64,000 bases of DNA, taken from Russula earlei. Its lineage: Eukaryota; Basidiomycota; Agaricomycetes; Russulales; Russulaceae. The notes below the pieces were generated by a model, which was given only the letters and a program-made list of their open reading frames with translations, was not told where the DNA came from and did no database searches. A program made the position numbers and the translations under genes. This document shows positions 10,701-20,813 of the stretch, piece by piece (position 1 is the first letter of the stretch; each line of letters starts with the position of its first letter). Location of the stretch: NCBI GenBank assembly GCA_025769875.1, contig JAGFNK010000261.1, positions 1 to 64,000 on the forward strand. Direction: 5' to 3'.

Positions 10701-11969
10701 CAGCCCCCCTGACGCAGAACACAACCTCGTCGTTACTATCCTTTACTGTTGTGGTTGTTTGCTTCTCGTCTCTGCATTGGCTTTCTGTGTTGTTGTAAGG
10801 CGACCTGGGAGCTTGGCCGTGGAACAGGCCAGTCTGACAAAGTGCCACCCACCGCGAGAAACCAGACAGCAGTCGAACGACAGGCACCCGCGCCCACACG
10901 CAACACTCCTTTCTCCCACCACCACGTCGCACACGCAAGCACACCACGCCCTCCGCCTCTCGCCTTCGACGCGCACACGCGAACGCCACCTTGTCCTCCG
11001 CTCCTCCGCCTTCGACGCACACACCTTGCCCGCCGCCTCTCGCCTTCGATGCACACACCCGCTCCTCCGCCTCCTCCGACGCTACCACCCGCGCGCACCC
11101 GCACGCTCGCCCGCCACTGCCTCATCAGGCAAAAGCCCCCAATGCTCGAGAGCCAGCCGACCACCCCTGTGCGGCATTTCGGCCACGCCGACTAGTGCCC
11201 ACTCGTTGCTACGGCCCCCTACTATACCCTTTCAAAGCCTAGCTTCGTTACACCTGTCGCCTCAACGCCGCGATCACACGCGTCCATACCCAATCCTCTC
11301 AGAATACATCTACCCTTACAGTAATACCCGCCTCAGACTACGCTCGTTCCAGTATGATACCATTTAGTCCACCCCTTGGTCTCGATGTATATAACCCACT
11401 AGCTACTCTGTAGTAGCATACACAACAACAACAAGAACAATTCAGATAACAATTTCCGACAATAGCAGCCCTTTGACCCCACTTCGACCGACTCGTGCGC
11501 GCGGCCGCCTCCCATCGAGAAAGACCTTCTTGGCTCATCCCTCTCACTCCCTTCTCACTCCCTCTCTCTCCCTCAACATCTAGTCTCACCGTCCCCTCGG
11601 GCGAACATCTTCCTCTCGCAGCACAGGCACGCACGCGTGTCGACTTACATTGTAATCATCGTTTATTGCTTTTTGTACATATACAAGGTATCGTCAATGA
11701 ATCAAATCCACATTTATAGATTTCTCTAAATGGGTTGTGTTATCTGGCTCAGCTATCACAGTCTTATGGATATCAGAGTAGTCCCTGTCCTCGCAATTAC
11801 CGAACCCACTCCTACTACTATAACATCCCATGCCGACCTCTAAACGGATCCCTGGAGTAGTGCTGCAGTTGAGCCAGGGCCCATGCTTGCCCTCGGTTTG
11901 AAGTTAACGTTCATTGGTGACAAATATGTTGTCGATGTTGTGTTCGGGGTCATTGGTATTCCCGGTTTC
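10701..11969. other. Pro/Thr/Arg-rich DNA with an LTR core motif
   Basis: 10860-11130 is CpG-rich and low-complexity on both strands, and no frame is convincing. At about 11388 the sequence TGTATATAACCCACTAGC followed by TACTCTGTAG matches the core promoter motif of several LTR families in the window (see 2656, 27545 and, reversed, 61690), so an LTR fragment probably lies here. No gene is supported. Confidence 0.4.
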
Positions 11970-12433
11970 TACAGTGTTGCCACTTGTGGTGCAGATTGTA
12001 AGTCCGTAGATGGTGTCGACTGAGGGGTCGCAGACACGGTGGGCGTCGGTTGCGGCCTTGTATTGGAATTCGGCGCGGAGTCATGAGGCTGCGATGATCC
12101 CTGTGCCTGCCCCGACCCCAGAAATTTCTTCGCCTGCATCACTTTCATCACGAACTCACGACCCTTTTTGTACACGGCCATCTACTGAGCGAGCGTGATG
12201 TTGTACTGTTTCGCCTCCTCGTTATGCCCGGCTTGTGCTGCCTCCATTTGCCTGTTCCGCATCTTGGTGATGCGTATCTCCACTTGCTTGAGTTTAGCCT
12301 GCAAATCTGCAACATCGGTATTTGCCATTTGCCCTAGATTAAGGGGAAGCGAAGGAGGCTGAGATGTGGGTTGAGGTTGAGGTTGCATTGGCGGTTGTAC
12401 TTGGGGCTGTGATGTAGTCAGTGGTTGACTTTG
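11970..12433 (-). pseudogene. Captured Gln/Pro-rich coding fragment
   Basis: On the minus strand a Gln/Pro-rich stretch leads into ANTDVADLQAKLKQVE, a coiled-coil-like segment of about 45 residues. After one stop it continues MAVYKKGREFVMKVMQAKKF and then another Ser/Pro/Gln-rich tail. It abuts the nucleoporin fragment near 12433 but in a different frame, so the two were probably separate captures. It resembles low-complexity regions of chromatin or transcription proteins such as SWI1/ARID-type proteins, but this is only a guess. Confidence 0.4.
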
Positions 12434-15110
12434 GGTGCCCGAGAACTAATTCCGGCAGTGCGAGAAGGATCGCTAAGTGAACACCATGAGCAGTGAGAAT
12501 GATTTCCCCAGAGCGCTTCTCTTTCGCGATTGAAGCAGATATCGATGATGCAAGCGACATTACGACAGGACGAAATTTGATATCACCTTGTAAAAAAGGC
12601 GCAACTTTGACTAGAAATGCTTGCCACGATTGACCAAGTTGGGTTGATGCATACACTAGGGAGAGGTTGAGGTTGATGGAGAAGAGCGTATGAATAAGTT
12701 CGTCGGCATGGGCTACAGTTGTGTCCATAGATTCAATGTTGGAAAGCTCCATTCGCAACTGAAGAAGCTTGCTTGCGAAGGCAAAGTCATTCCCCAGCTC
12801 GCGCTCTCCGACCAGCTCCCTTGATTCATAGTGTTCAAAAACCAAGTCCGGCAAGTGTCCTTCGGCTTTCTCTGCAAAATCTGCATAAAGAGTCGGGTCG
12901 TAGGCATTGAAGATCGCTTCGTGGAGTTCATTCGAAAACTGCTCCTCAGATTCGAAAATGCTTTCGTTGGGGCTTTGCTCGATGTTCCCTGGCTGACGGG
13001 GCCGGGTCAAGCCAATATCGAGTGCGATGATTCATATTGCAAAAGCTTTGGATAGCACCCGATACGAATGAGATGAGATACTCTCGTGGTATGCGGCACG
13101 CGGATATCCGGCCATCTCAACCAGCTCCTTGCTCTTGTACTCCGGTGCTGGAGATATTTCTTCCTTGGCAAGTGCGGCGAGCTGACTCCAGAACTCCGAA
13201 TTCTTCCTGATATTGATTAATGTCGACTGATGATCCCACCCGCATTGCCATACAACTGTCAGGAAACCCAAAACAGCCGAAAGCAGCCGTGGATTTGTCT
13301 CCCAGTACTCGTTCCAGTTCGCAAGCATCTCCCTAGCAGCATCGAGTGCGCTCACACGTTTACTTTTCCCTTTATCCTCAGTGGATTCCTCTTTGGGAGC
13401 CCGAAAATGGCCCACGATGAAAGGGTGACCAAGGGCGGGCTCTGTTTCTATGGTGAGCGCCATAAAATGCCATACACCAAGCCGCAAGTCCAAGTCGTGG
13501 TATGGATGTCGAGCCACCCCCACCAGTGCCACGACTGTTGCTTCTGAATCGGATGATTGACCAACCATGGATGGGCCAGAAAACTTCAAGGTCGACAATG
13601 ATGAGTATAGTGCATATTATAAATGGATGGATTCCAGTGGAACAGTGGAATCGGTAGAGGGATCTTCGACAAACCTTGTGAGGACATCGAGAGGGTCCGA
13701 CTTGTGTCGTCCTCCGCCGAACGACCCGCTGCTGCTGTTCGCCCTTGAACACAAGGCATGCTCCAGCAAGCAAGACCCCTCCTCTACACAAATGCGCTGC
13801 TTGAAAATCAGGCAGAGATGCAAAGCACGGAGGTGGGATCGGCGAACAAGGTGTAGGCCAAGAAAATGAAAATTGCTAAAATGATGGGTTGCACGAATCC
13901 GGCGTGAGACAACAGCGAAGCTGGTGAACACGGAGATCAGAGGCTCAACAGTGGAAGTCGTTGCCTTGGACACTAACGCCTCGAAAATGGCCCGACTGAC
14001 TATTGACAAGAGACCCTTCCTATCCAGCGGTACTTGATCGAGGATATCGGCATACAAGCCTGACACGAGCTTCCCGAGCTTGAAACGCGTCCCCAGCTGC
14101 ATGTATTTCCACCCTACGTGCTTAACCCACACTTCAACGTGAACGAAACGCAGCGCACGAAGGAGTACCTCCTCCTTGATCTCAATCAAGCGGGCATTTC
14201 CATCGTGTGGTGTGGTGCAAGTAAAGTACCTGATGCTTCAGTCCACAACGCATGAACAAGATGGAGCAGTGCCTGCGTGGTTGCGTATGTTTCCGCTGCA
14301 CGCTCAGCGGCCATAGCGCCACGACTGCGTGGAGAGTCGAATAATGCAGTCGATGCACGCACAAATAGCCATACGCATGGAGCATACTCTGGGAGTGAGA
14401 GCAGTCCCGCAAGTAGACCCATGGCCGACGTTATAAGGGCAGATTCTCCGCTACGCTGCCGCGCGGAGCGCATAAGTGCGTCGTTGAGGATGAGCATCGT
14501 CAGTTGCACCAGGCCCGTCGAGTCGCCATCTGTCTTGGTCCCAACATGATCGCTGTTTTCGAGCGAACTGAGAACCTGTGCTGCGAGGACTTGATTGTCT
14601 GATATGATGGTACGAAGCAAGTCGAGTGCGGCAGCCACAACCGAACCATCTTCATCAGGTTCAAGTTCAAGTCCGATATCTTCTAGGCGAAGAACTACGG
14701 GTGGTTGCGAAGCCATGCGATTCCCGACAGGAGCACTTGCATTGCAACAGGGGCGGATAAACCTGGTATTAGGCATTTGCGTCGGACATAGCCATGTAGG
14801 ACCTCGACCGGGAGTTTCCATCCAGAGTGCTCACACTGCCATCATACGGTGACTGAAATCCTCCCCATCCTGACCAAGGAGACGACCAGTCGACCGGGCA
14901 GGGAGAATGGTTCCACCTGGGAGCTTTATTGGCTGCAGATTGGTGTAGGTAGGGCCCAATGCTTTGGAAGATGAGGCATGGCGCTCGGGAACCTTCTCGT
15001 ATAGCACTTGTGACACTGTGCACACGCTTGTGGGCAAAATTTGTGTGTACATCCACAGGTTCTCGAAGAAATATGAAACCTCTTGAGCACACTGTGCCCG
15101 TGCCTCCATC
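12434..15110 (-). pseudogene. Captured Nup188-like nucleoporin fragment
   Basis: Read on the minus strand, a series of exon-like blocks encodes an alpha-solenoid protein. The first block reads VSYFFENLWMYTQILP, then LPGGTILPA and CEHSGWKLPVEVLHGYV. The next reads TYATTQALLHLVHAL, then LLRALRFVHVEVWVKHVGW, then ANWNEYWETNPRLLSAVLGF, and finally INIRKNSEFWSQL. This order of motifs fits the central and C-terminal part of large inner-ring nucleoporins of the Nup188/Nup192 class. The blocks are separated by frame changes compatible with short introns. The full protein is far longer (about 1,900 residues), so this is a partial copy with no N-terminus. It lies inside the hAT with no promoter of its own. 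Confidence 0.6.
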
Positions 15111-16126
15111 AGCGGAGGCTGAGTAGGCTATGGTGGTCGTGCCAGATTGGGCGGTGAGGGCGCCTGCTGTGGCGGGTTTGGTTTAGAGGGAAGGGGACGA
15201 TTCTGTACCGATGCAGGGCGCAAGTTCTGGTGTGGGTTGAGTGAGATCAATGACACCCGATTCTGGTGGTTCGTGGGAAGGAGGTTTCAGCGGAGAGGCT
15301 TCAGGCGCCGGGGAGGCTAAGGCAGAAGATGGTGGAGCAGGGCAGGGGGGGCTGGAGGGACCAAGGGACTAGATTGCGGGATTGGTTTTTTTGCAGTGGC
15401 CAAGGCCAGGGACGCGATCTGTGAGGCAGGTTTTACAATATTTGGGCCAGGTGAGCGTTGCTCAGCGGGAGTCTCTGCATGACGCTTGACGGGGACTGCG
15501 GCTGAGATAGAACCATGAGTGGCCTTATAGAGTGGGAGTGATGGGTCAAGGCAGTACCTCTGGGTTTAGGTGACGGCGTAAAGCCCGATAGTAGGACGGT
15601 GTGATGAGGGCGGGTAGGAAACCATGGTGGTAATCACGCATTTGAGGTCTATTGGATGAGATGCTCCAAGGTGAGGGGGAGATGATGTGATGCTGACAAA
15701 GAGTGATGCACGGTGGAAAACAGCTCCGAGAATTTGGGAGAGGGGCGGACAAGCAGCATTGAACAGTTAATGTCGCGCTGTCAAGGGATCATAGGTCCAG
15801 AAAGTTCCGCACGGCGAGGGCAGTGCATTCCCCTTCTTCAGCTCAGCGGGAACCGTCGTCCACGTGAGGTTGTCAAGAGCGGGCGAGGAATTCCAATATG
15901 GGTGCTTGGCATCGTCCGGTTGCCCAGCCGTGAAGTGCCCTAAGTAACAAGAAAACTCCTCTTTAGGCTTGTCGCGAGACTCACTCAGAGTTAGGGGACG
16001 TAGGGGCTTCTGATTGACACCACTCTTGAGGTTGTTGAACATCTGGCGATACTAAGGACGTGGTGCCATTCCGATGCGAGGGTGTAAGTAAGGCAAGCAG
16101 AGCCAACTGTCGCGTCTACAAGAGCA
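15111..16126. other. Pro-rich, unassigned part of Pack-hAT
   Basis: On the minus strand a Pro/Ser-rich frame continues upstream of the nucleoporin fragment to about 15400, broken by stops. Farther on there is nothing recognisable up to the subterminal repeats. It could be a third captured fragment. Confidence 0.3.
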
Positions 16127-16284
16127 TTCTCAAAATGGAAAGTAGATCCAAAAGTAGAAATGGCCCAAATGGGATGGCTCAGAAATGGCGGTACTCTCGA
16201 CTGGCAAGTGGCAACAAGAGTGTCAAGTGTTCTCAAAATGGAAAGTAGATCCAAAAGTAGACATGTCCCAAATGGGACGGCTCG
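16127..16284 (+). repeat. Subterminal direct repeats of Pack-hAT, right pair
   Basis: Two copies (16127-16181 and 16230-16284) of the 55-bp block at 7392-7446, in the same orientation. They differ at a few bases, for example AGAAATGG against AGACATGT. Confidence 0.85.
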
Positions 16285-16701
16285 AATCGGCTCAAGCTGC
16301 AAGCTGTGGCTTGGCTCGGTCCGGCTCACCCAATCTGGCCAAGCCGTTGCTGAGCCGAACCGAGCCGAAGCCGAGCCGAGCCGTGACAGCACTAACCTTA
16401 GTTGAGCACGAAAAATGTGACAAATAAGGTTAAATATGGAGAGTCTACTCATTCCGGCACAACATTTACCCTAACCTGGCTAAAAGTTGTGCCGGAATGA
16501 GTAGACTTTCTATATTTAACCTTTTTTGTCACATTTTTCGTGCTCAACTAAGGTCATTACTTATGTAATATAATCTGTGGCCACAACAGAGCCTACTCAG
16601 CACTTGAAATATTTTACTTTTATTGTCCACTGAGTTGACTATAAGCAGAGTCGACTTATCCCGTCCTGCCCGTCGTGTGAACGGTCAAACCACATGACTG
16701 T

Positions 16702-18894
16702 AAGTGCTTTCAGGTCAGGTCACATTGACTGCAAAAAACTGCTTGACTGAACCTGACCTGACTGATCATGAGTGAACTTTCAGTCAAGGTCAAACTGGAT
16801 TGTAGAATGTCCAGTCACAGTCACATCAACTTTCAAGACTGATAAAAACTGGTCAAGACTGGTCAAGACTGGTCAAGACTGGTGTGCCTGGTGTGCCTGG
16901 GATTTCTGTCAAGATTTCATGGGTTTGAGGATTATGGTCATAACTAGTCATAAGTAAAGCATGACTGGGAACATGAACATGTGTGTGAGATTGTAAGGCT
17001 GGTTACCTGACCCTGTACCTAGTGAGTACCCAAGGAGAGAGAGAGCCCCCATGAGAAGTTGGACACAGGAACAAAGAGGAGTTCTCAAGCCAGTCAGAGG
17101 AGAAGGAGACACCAAAGCTTGCTTGTCATTCCAGAGGGTAAGTGGAGAGATTAAGTACAGAATACAGGGGAGTACAAAGGAAAATAGCAGATTGAAAAAC
17201 AAGGGAGCATAAAGATTGTCTATGCTGCACACAGAAAAAAAGAAGCACATCTCAATGCATGAAAATTGTGCATGTGGGAAAAGATGCATTGCATGCCATC
17301 AGGGTTTCAGACCTGACATCTCCTGTGGGGTTGAAATTTTGACCATCCCCAGTCAAACCTTCTTGAGTGAGCTTCAGCCTTGTGCACGCAGCCTTGTTGC
17401 CATGCCAGAGTAGTGGGCGTGTTGTGGCAAAGCAGCGAGGTGGCATGGCATGCTTGTGGCATGTCAAATGTGTTGTCATGCCTCATGGTGTTTCCAAGTG
17501 TTGGCCACATTGTTGTTGTTGCTGCTGCTGTCAATGCAGAGGCAGTGGCAAGGGCAAGGGCAGTGGTGAGAGAGGGTGGCAGCGCATGGGGTGGCTTGTG
17601 CAGGGATGGCATTTGTCATCTTGCTGGTGGCAGTGGCAAGGTCATCTCCACTGCAGGTGGTGGCAGCAGACATGGGCAGTGACACATGAGTGGATGGGGA
17701 CATGATGTGGGAGGTGGTGTGCGGCGTGATGTTGGCATCAGTGGTGGCTTCTCCTGTGATGACAGCAGTGGTGGCAGGGGTCTGATCATTCTGTGGGCGG
17801 CATGCTCTTTGTTTTCCAGTTATCTGTGAATTCTTGTTCGTCATTAACATCTTTTACAAGGTGTGGCAGTGAGATGGCAGTTGGCAGATATGAGATGGCA
17901 GCATGGTCAGGAAGCAGGGGCATGGGTGGCAAGTGTGAGGTTGTAGGCATAAGCATAGGGGTGATGGCAGAGATGGATGGAGTGGGGGCAACAATGGAGG
18001 GCATGGTGGTTGACAGAGAGGGAACGGCAGTGGGCAACATGGGCATTGGTGTGGAGACTGATGAATGGCAAGGGTGTGACCAAGGCTGCAACAGTGACAA
18101 TGGTGGGCGAAAGCAGGGGCTGTGATGACGGTGGACAAGGCGAAGATGGCAGTTGTGCATGGAGCTGAGGCAATGGCCACGACAGGTGACACCCAGGGCA
18201 TGGGAGCTGGCAGGGCAGAGATGGGGGGTGTAAGGGTGGCGGTGGATGTGGTGGAGGAGACTGGGGCATGTACAGATGTGGGAATGGACATGACTGGGAG
18301 TGAGACAGCCGCGGTTGGCGAAATGGGATCGATGACAGCAGGTGGGACGAAGGCGAAGGCAACTGGAGGAGGGGCATGAGCGGGTGATGTGGAGGTGATG
18401 GTGGTAACATTGTCAGAGGTGGAGGAGAGGGAGTGTGCATTGAAGGTGAGAGGTGGAGAGCATGGAGGCATTTGCGTGTGTGATGTGGTGGTGGGAGAGA
18501 GGGAGTTGTGGGGCGTGTGTGTCGGGTGTTTCAGTGGCTGGCCAGTTTCTTGCAGTGGAAGGGAAGTGGAAGGGAGAGACAGAGAGAGGAATGACTGAGA
18601 CAAGAGAGGGAGGGATGTGAATGCAACATGAACGGGAGCAATGGTGGCAGTGGGTGTGTGAGACAGCAGGGGGTGACATGACTTACCTGGTCAAGAACTG
18701 GTTTCAACCAGTCATCTTCCAGTTTTGGTTGAGACTGGTCTGAACTGGTCAAATGAGTGCAAATGACCATGTTTAACTGGTCACATGCAGCCCAGTCTGG
18801 TTTTTTCAGGATTGGGCAAACTGGCAGCCAGTCATGGTCATGGTCATGCCAAAATCGTGGGAAAAACTGGACTTGACTGGACTTTGAAGCACTA
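16702..18894 (+). mobile_element. Non-autonomous hAT, 2.2 kb (copy A)
   Basis: The left tip is AAGTGCTTTCAGGTC and the right tip is GACTTTGAAGCACTA, close to the TAGTGC...GCACTA hAT form. Subterminal units such as ACTGGTCAAG are repeated. The interior has no transposase; it carries a low-complexity stretch whose minus strand is Pro/Ser/Thr/Ala-rich (about 17500-18600) and is homologous to the cassette in the TIR-L element. The right flank TTGGTAGC (18895-18902) does not match the left flank but matches the flank of copy B/C at 29151-29158, which reveals an inversion. Confidence 0.85.
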
Positions 18895-19117
18895 TTGGTA
18901 GCACAGAATTGGGGGGTGCCCCTCCCCTCCTATGTGGATGGACAACACATGTGGCTAGAGGCAACCAACCTACAATTGCCTTTCCTCAGCCCCAAGTTAG
19001 CCCCCTGTTGCCACAGTCCCTTTAGAATCCTGCACAGTATATCCCCAATCACCTACCAACTACAGCTCCCAAAGAACTGGAGCATACACGACGTATTCCA
19101 TGCGTCATTACTCCACC

Positions 19118-19901
19118 TGTTACGAACCAAGGCCTGATCCTGGCCATATATTGTTCTATTTCACTCAAGAAAGACCTCCCTCACTTTACATTGCCAACAA
19201 ACTTCTGTTTCTTGGGCTATCCCTCCAGTGGTGCAAGATATTGCTATTGCAAAGGCACTATGACACGACCAGGCACCTGTTTTTTAACTGGGTAATCATC
19301 ATGTGGCAGCCACATAGTCACTCAGCCACCAAGAACCCGAAACAGTGGCATAAACTCCTATAAACTGTTGTATAACTCATATGATGTCATCTAGGCTCCA
19401 ATGACATCATGGCTGACTGAGCAACTCCACAATGACCTTACCGGATCACTAAGTGCTCCATAATGACATCATAAGGATGTCATCGCTCCACAGTGATCAG
19501 TAATATGCTCAGTAAGCCTGAAACCTGACACAAGCAAGTTTATGCCCCTGTAGTCCTATTGGATGGTACCAAGGAGTCTAGAATAGTTCCTGCTCTTTGT
19601 AATCAACCCTGTACACAGTATATAAGCCCCAATGTAGCATGGCAGTTGTCAGACTGTCCATTTGTGATACTCTCATCCTCCTGGGTACTCCCCCATGACC
19701 GCTCAGTCTAAAGTCCCCTCTTGCTACACTAGCCTCTAGCCTTCACCTCTGTCTCTTGCAACACGTACCAGTCCCCATCTGGTACCTCCTTGTCATTTGA
19801 CTCATCCTCCTGTTCAATGCCATTTATGCCACATACCATCTGTTCTGACCCTTGCCCACCTGCTCCTGAGTCCTTTGTGATCAGCAGTACATGTGTTGAC
19901 A
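19118..19901 (+). repeat. Solo LTR, family Z (copy 1)
   Basis: It starts TGTTACGAACCAAGG and ends GTGTTGACA, 784 bp. The flanks are CCACC and GCACC, a 5-bp duplication with one mismatch. It is homologous to the Z copies at 21707-22536 (-) and 54135-54963 (+), and it interrupts the G2 pol just after the HASLLH segment. Confidence 0.8.
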
Positions 19902-20037
19902 GCACCTGTGCCATCACACTGTGGAGTTCAGCTGCCATACCTTAGTTACCTCTCCCACACCCATCACAACAGAAGAGGCCCACCCCAAGATAGGGACCAT
20001 CCTCAATCACAGAAGACACGGGTGTGACAAGAACTAC

Positions 20038-20642
20038 TGTTATGGCATCGTGGCCGTAAGAGCATTAGCTCAAGGTTCAAGGGGGCCAAGTCCCTGTGAC
20101 TTGGTTCAAGGGTTCAGTGGGGCCGGCTCAAAGAGACCGGATCAAGGGTTTAGCATCTCAAGGCTTTAGTCAGACAATGACTCAGCCCGCAGACAGAGTC
20201 GATCTTCTGGTTTCACAGAAGAGGAGGATGATGAGAGAAAGGCAGAGGAGGAAGAGGAACACAAGGGTTCCTTGAGGTGTGCTTAGGTCAAGCAGAGTAT
20301 AGGCCAGCACAAGCAAGTTGTGATTTGAGGGAGTACAGGGCAAGGGATGCGACAGGAAATGGGACAAAGCTAAGCTTGGGGCATTCCCCAGCTTTTACAG
20401 GCACTTAAATACTGTATGTAGCGAGGCTGTACAGTACCATAAGCAGAACAATAGATAAAGGTGAGCCAATAGCAAAAGTAACTTTGACAATAGGTGAAAC
20501 ACAATAAGTGAAACACAACAGATGAAACAATAAGGGACCATCAGCATCAAGGGATGAAACAATAACCAAGGGGACAAGGGTGATAAAGAGAACAATAATG
20601 AAAGGAATTATGGACGAACCGACAAGGGGGTAAATCACAACA
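20038..20642 (+). repeat. Solo LTR, family W
   Basis: It starts TGTTATGGCATCG, ends AATCACAACA and is 605 bp long. A perfect 5-bp duplication ACTAC lies at 20033-20037 and 20643-20647. It splits the G2 chromodomain. No second copy was seen in the window. Confidence 0.85.
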
Positions 20643-20813
20643 ACTACAATACCTGGTTCAATGGGTGGGACAACCAATGAGCAACAGCACATGGGTCAAT
20701 CCACAGCACCTGGGACTTCTGTCACTGCTACCCAGGTATCATAAGTCCCAGAGGGCCACCCTTCCCATAGCTATAGAACCCCCTCAAATCAATGCCTCAA
20801 CCCTCAGCAAATC

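Larger units (their letters stand above)
7142..16394. mobile_element. Pack-type hAT element carrying host gene fragments
   Basis: The ends are TAGTGCTGTC and GACAGCACTA, and the 8-bp duplication ACCTTAGT is perfect at 7134-7141 and 16395-16402, which is diagnostic of hAT. The subterminal regions repeat GGCTCG and CGAGCC units many times, as hAT ends often do. No hAT transposase is visible in the 9253 bp. The interior is CpG-rich and holds intron-containing pieces of unrelated genes, among them a Nup188-like nucleoporin on the minus strand. This composition matches Pack-type elements known from plants; the capture interpretation is an inference. Confidence 0.85.
7011..16677. mobile_element. 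Fold-back MITE (406 bp) split by a hAT
   Basis: With the hAT element and one of its duplications removed, 7011-7141 plus 16403-16461 (190 bp) is the inverted copy of 16487-16677 (191 bp), with only a loop of about 25 bp. The tips are CACGACG and CGTCGTG. The flanks carry TGA on both sides (7008-7010 and 16678-16680), a possible 3-bp duplication. It has no coding capacity. It is a near-perfect palindromic element of unknown superfamily. Confidence 0.8.
18895..20760 (+). pseudogene. G2 pol 3' part: integrase C-terminus and chromodomain
   Basis: The frame starts LVAQNWGVPLPSYVDGQHMW and continues through PFRILHSISPITYQL to NWSIHDVFHASLL, the usual C-terminal region of a gypsy integrase. A solo LTR (19118-19901) follows, then the first chromodomain part (KIGTILNHRRHG), then a second solo LTR (20038-20642), then the rest of the chromodomain (YLVQWVGQPMSNSTWV). 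It is the continuation of the integrase that ends at 29151 on the minus strand: both sides share LVA and the 8-bp hAT target TTGGTAGC. It has a frameshift and is not functional. Confidence 0.85.

Noticed and set aside
17854..18603. Long minus-strand Pro/Ser/Thr frame in hAT copy A as a real secreted or cell-wall protein
   Set aside because: It is the CpG-depleted version of the cassette, is broken in the other copy, and has no signal peptide or repeat structure of cell-wall proteins.
18895..19140. Independent gypsy fragment unrelated to G2
   Set aside because: The shared LVA residues, shared 8-bp hAT target and complementary missing parts show that it is the 3' continuation of G2.
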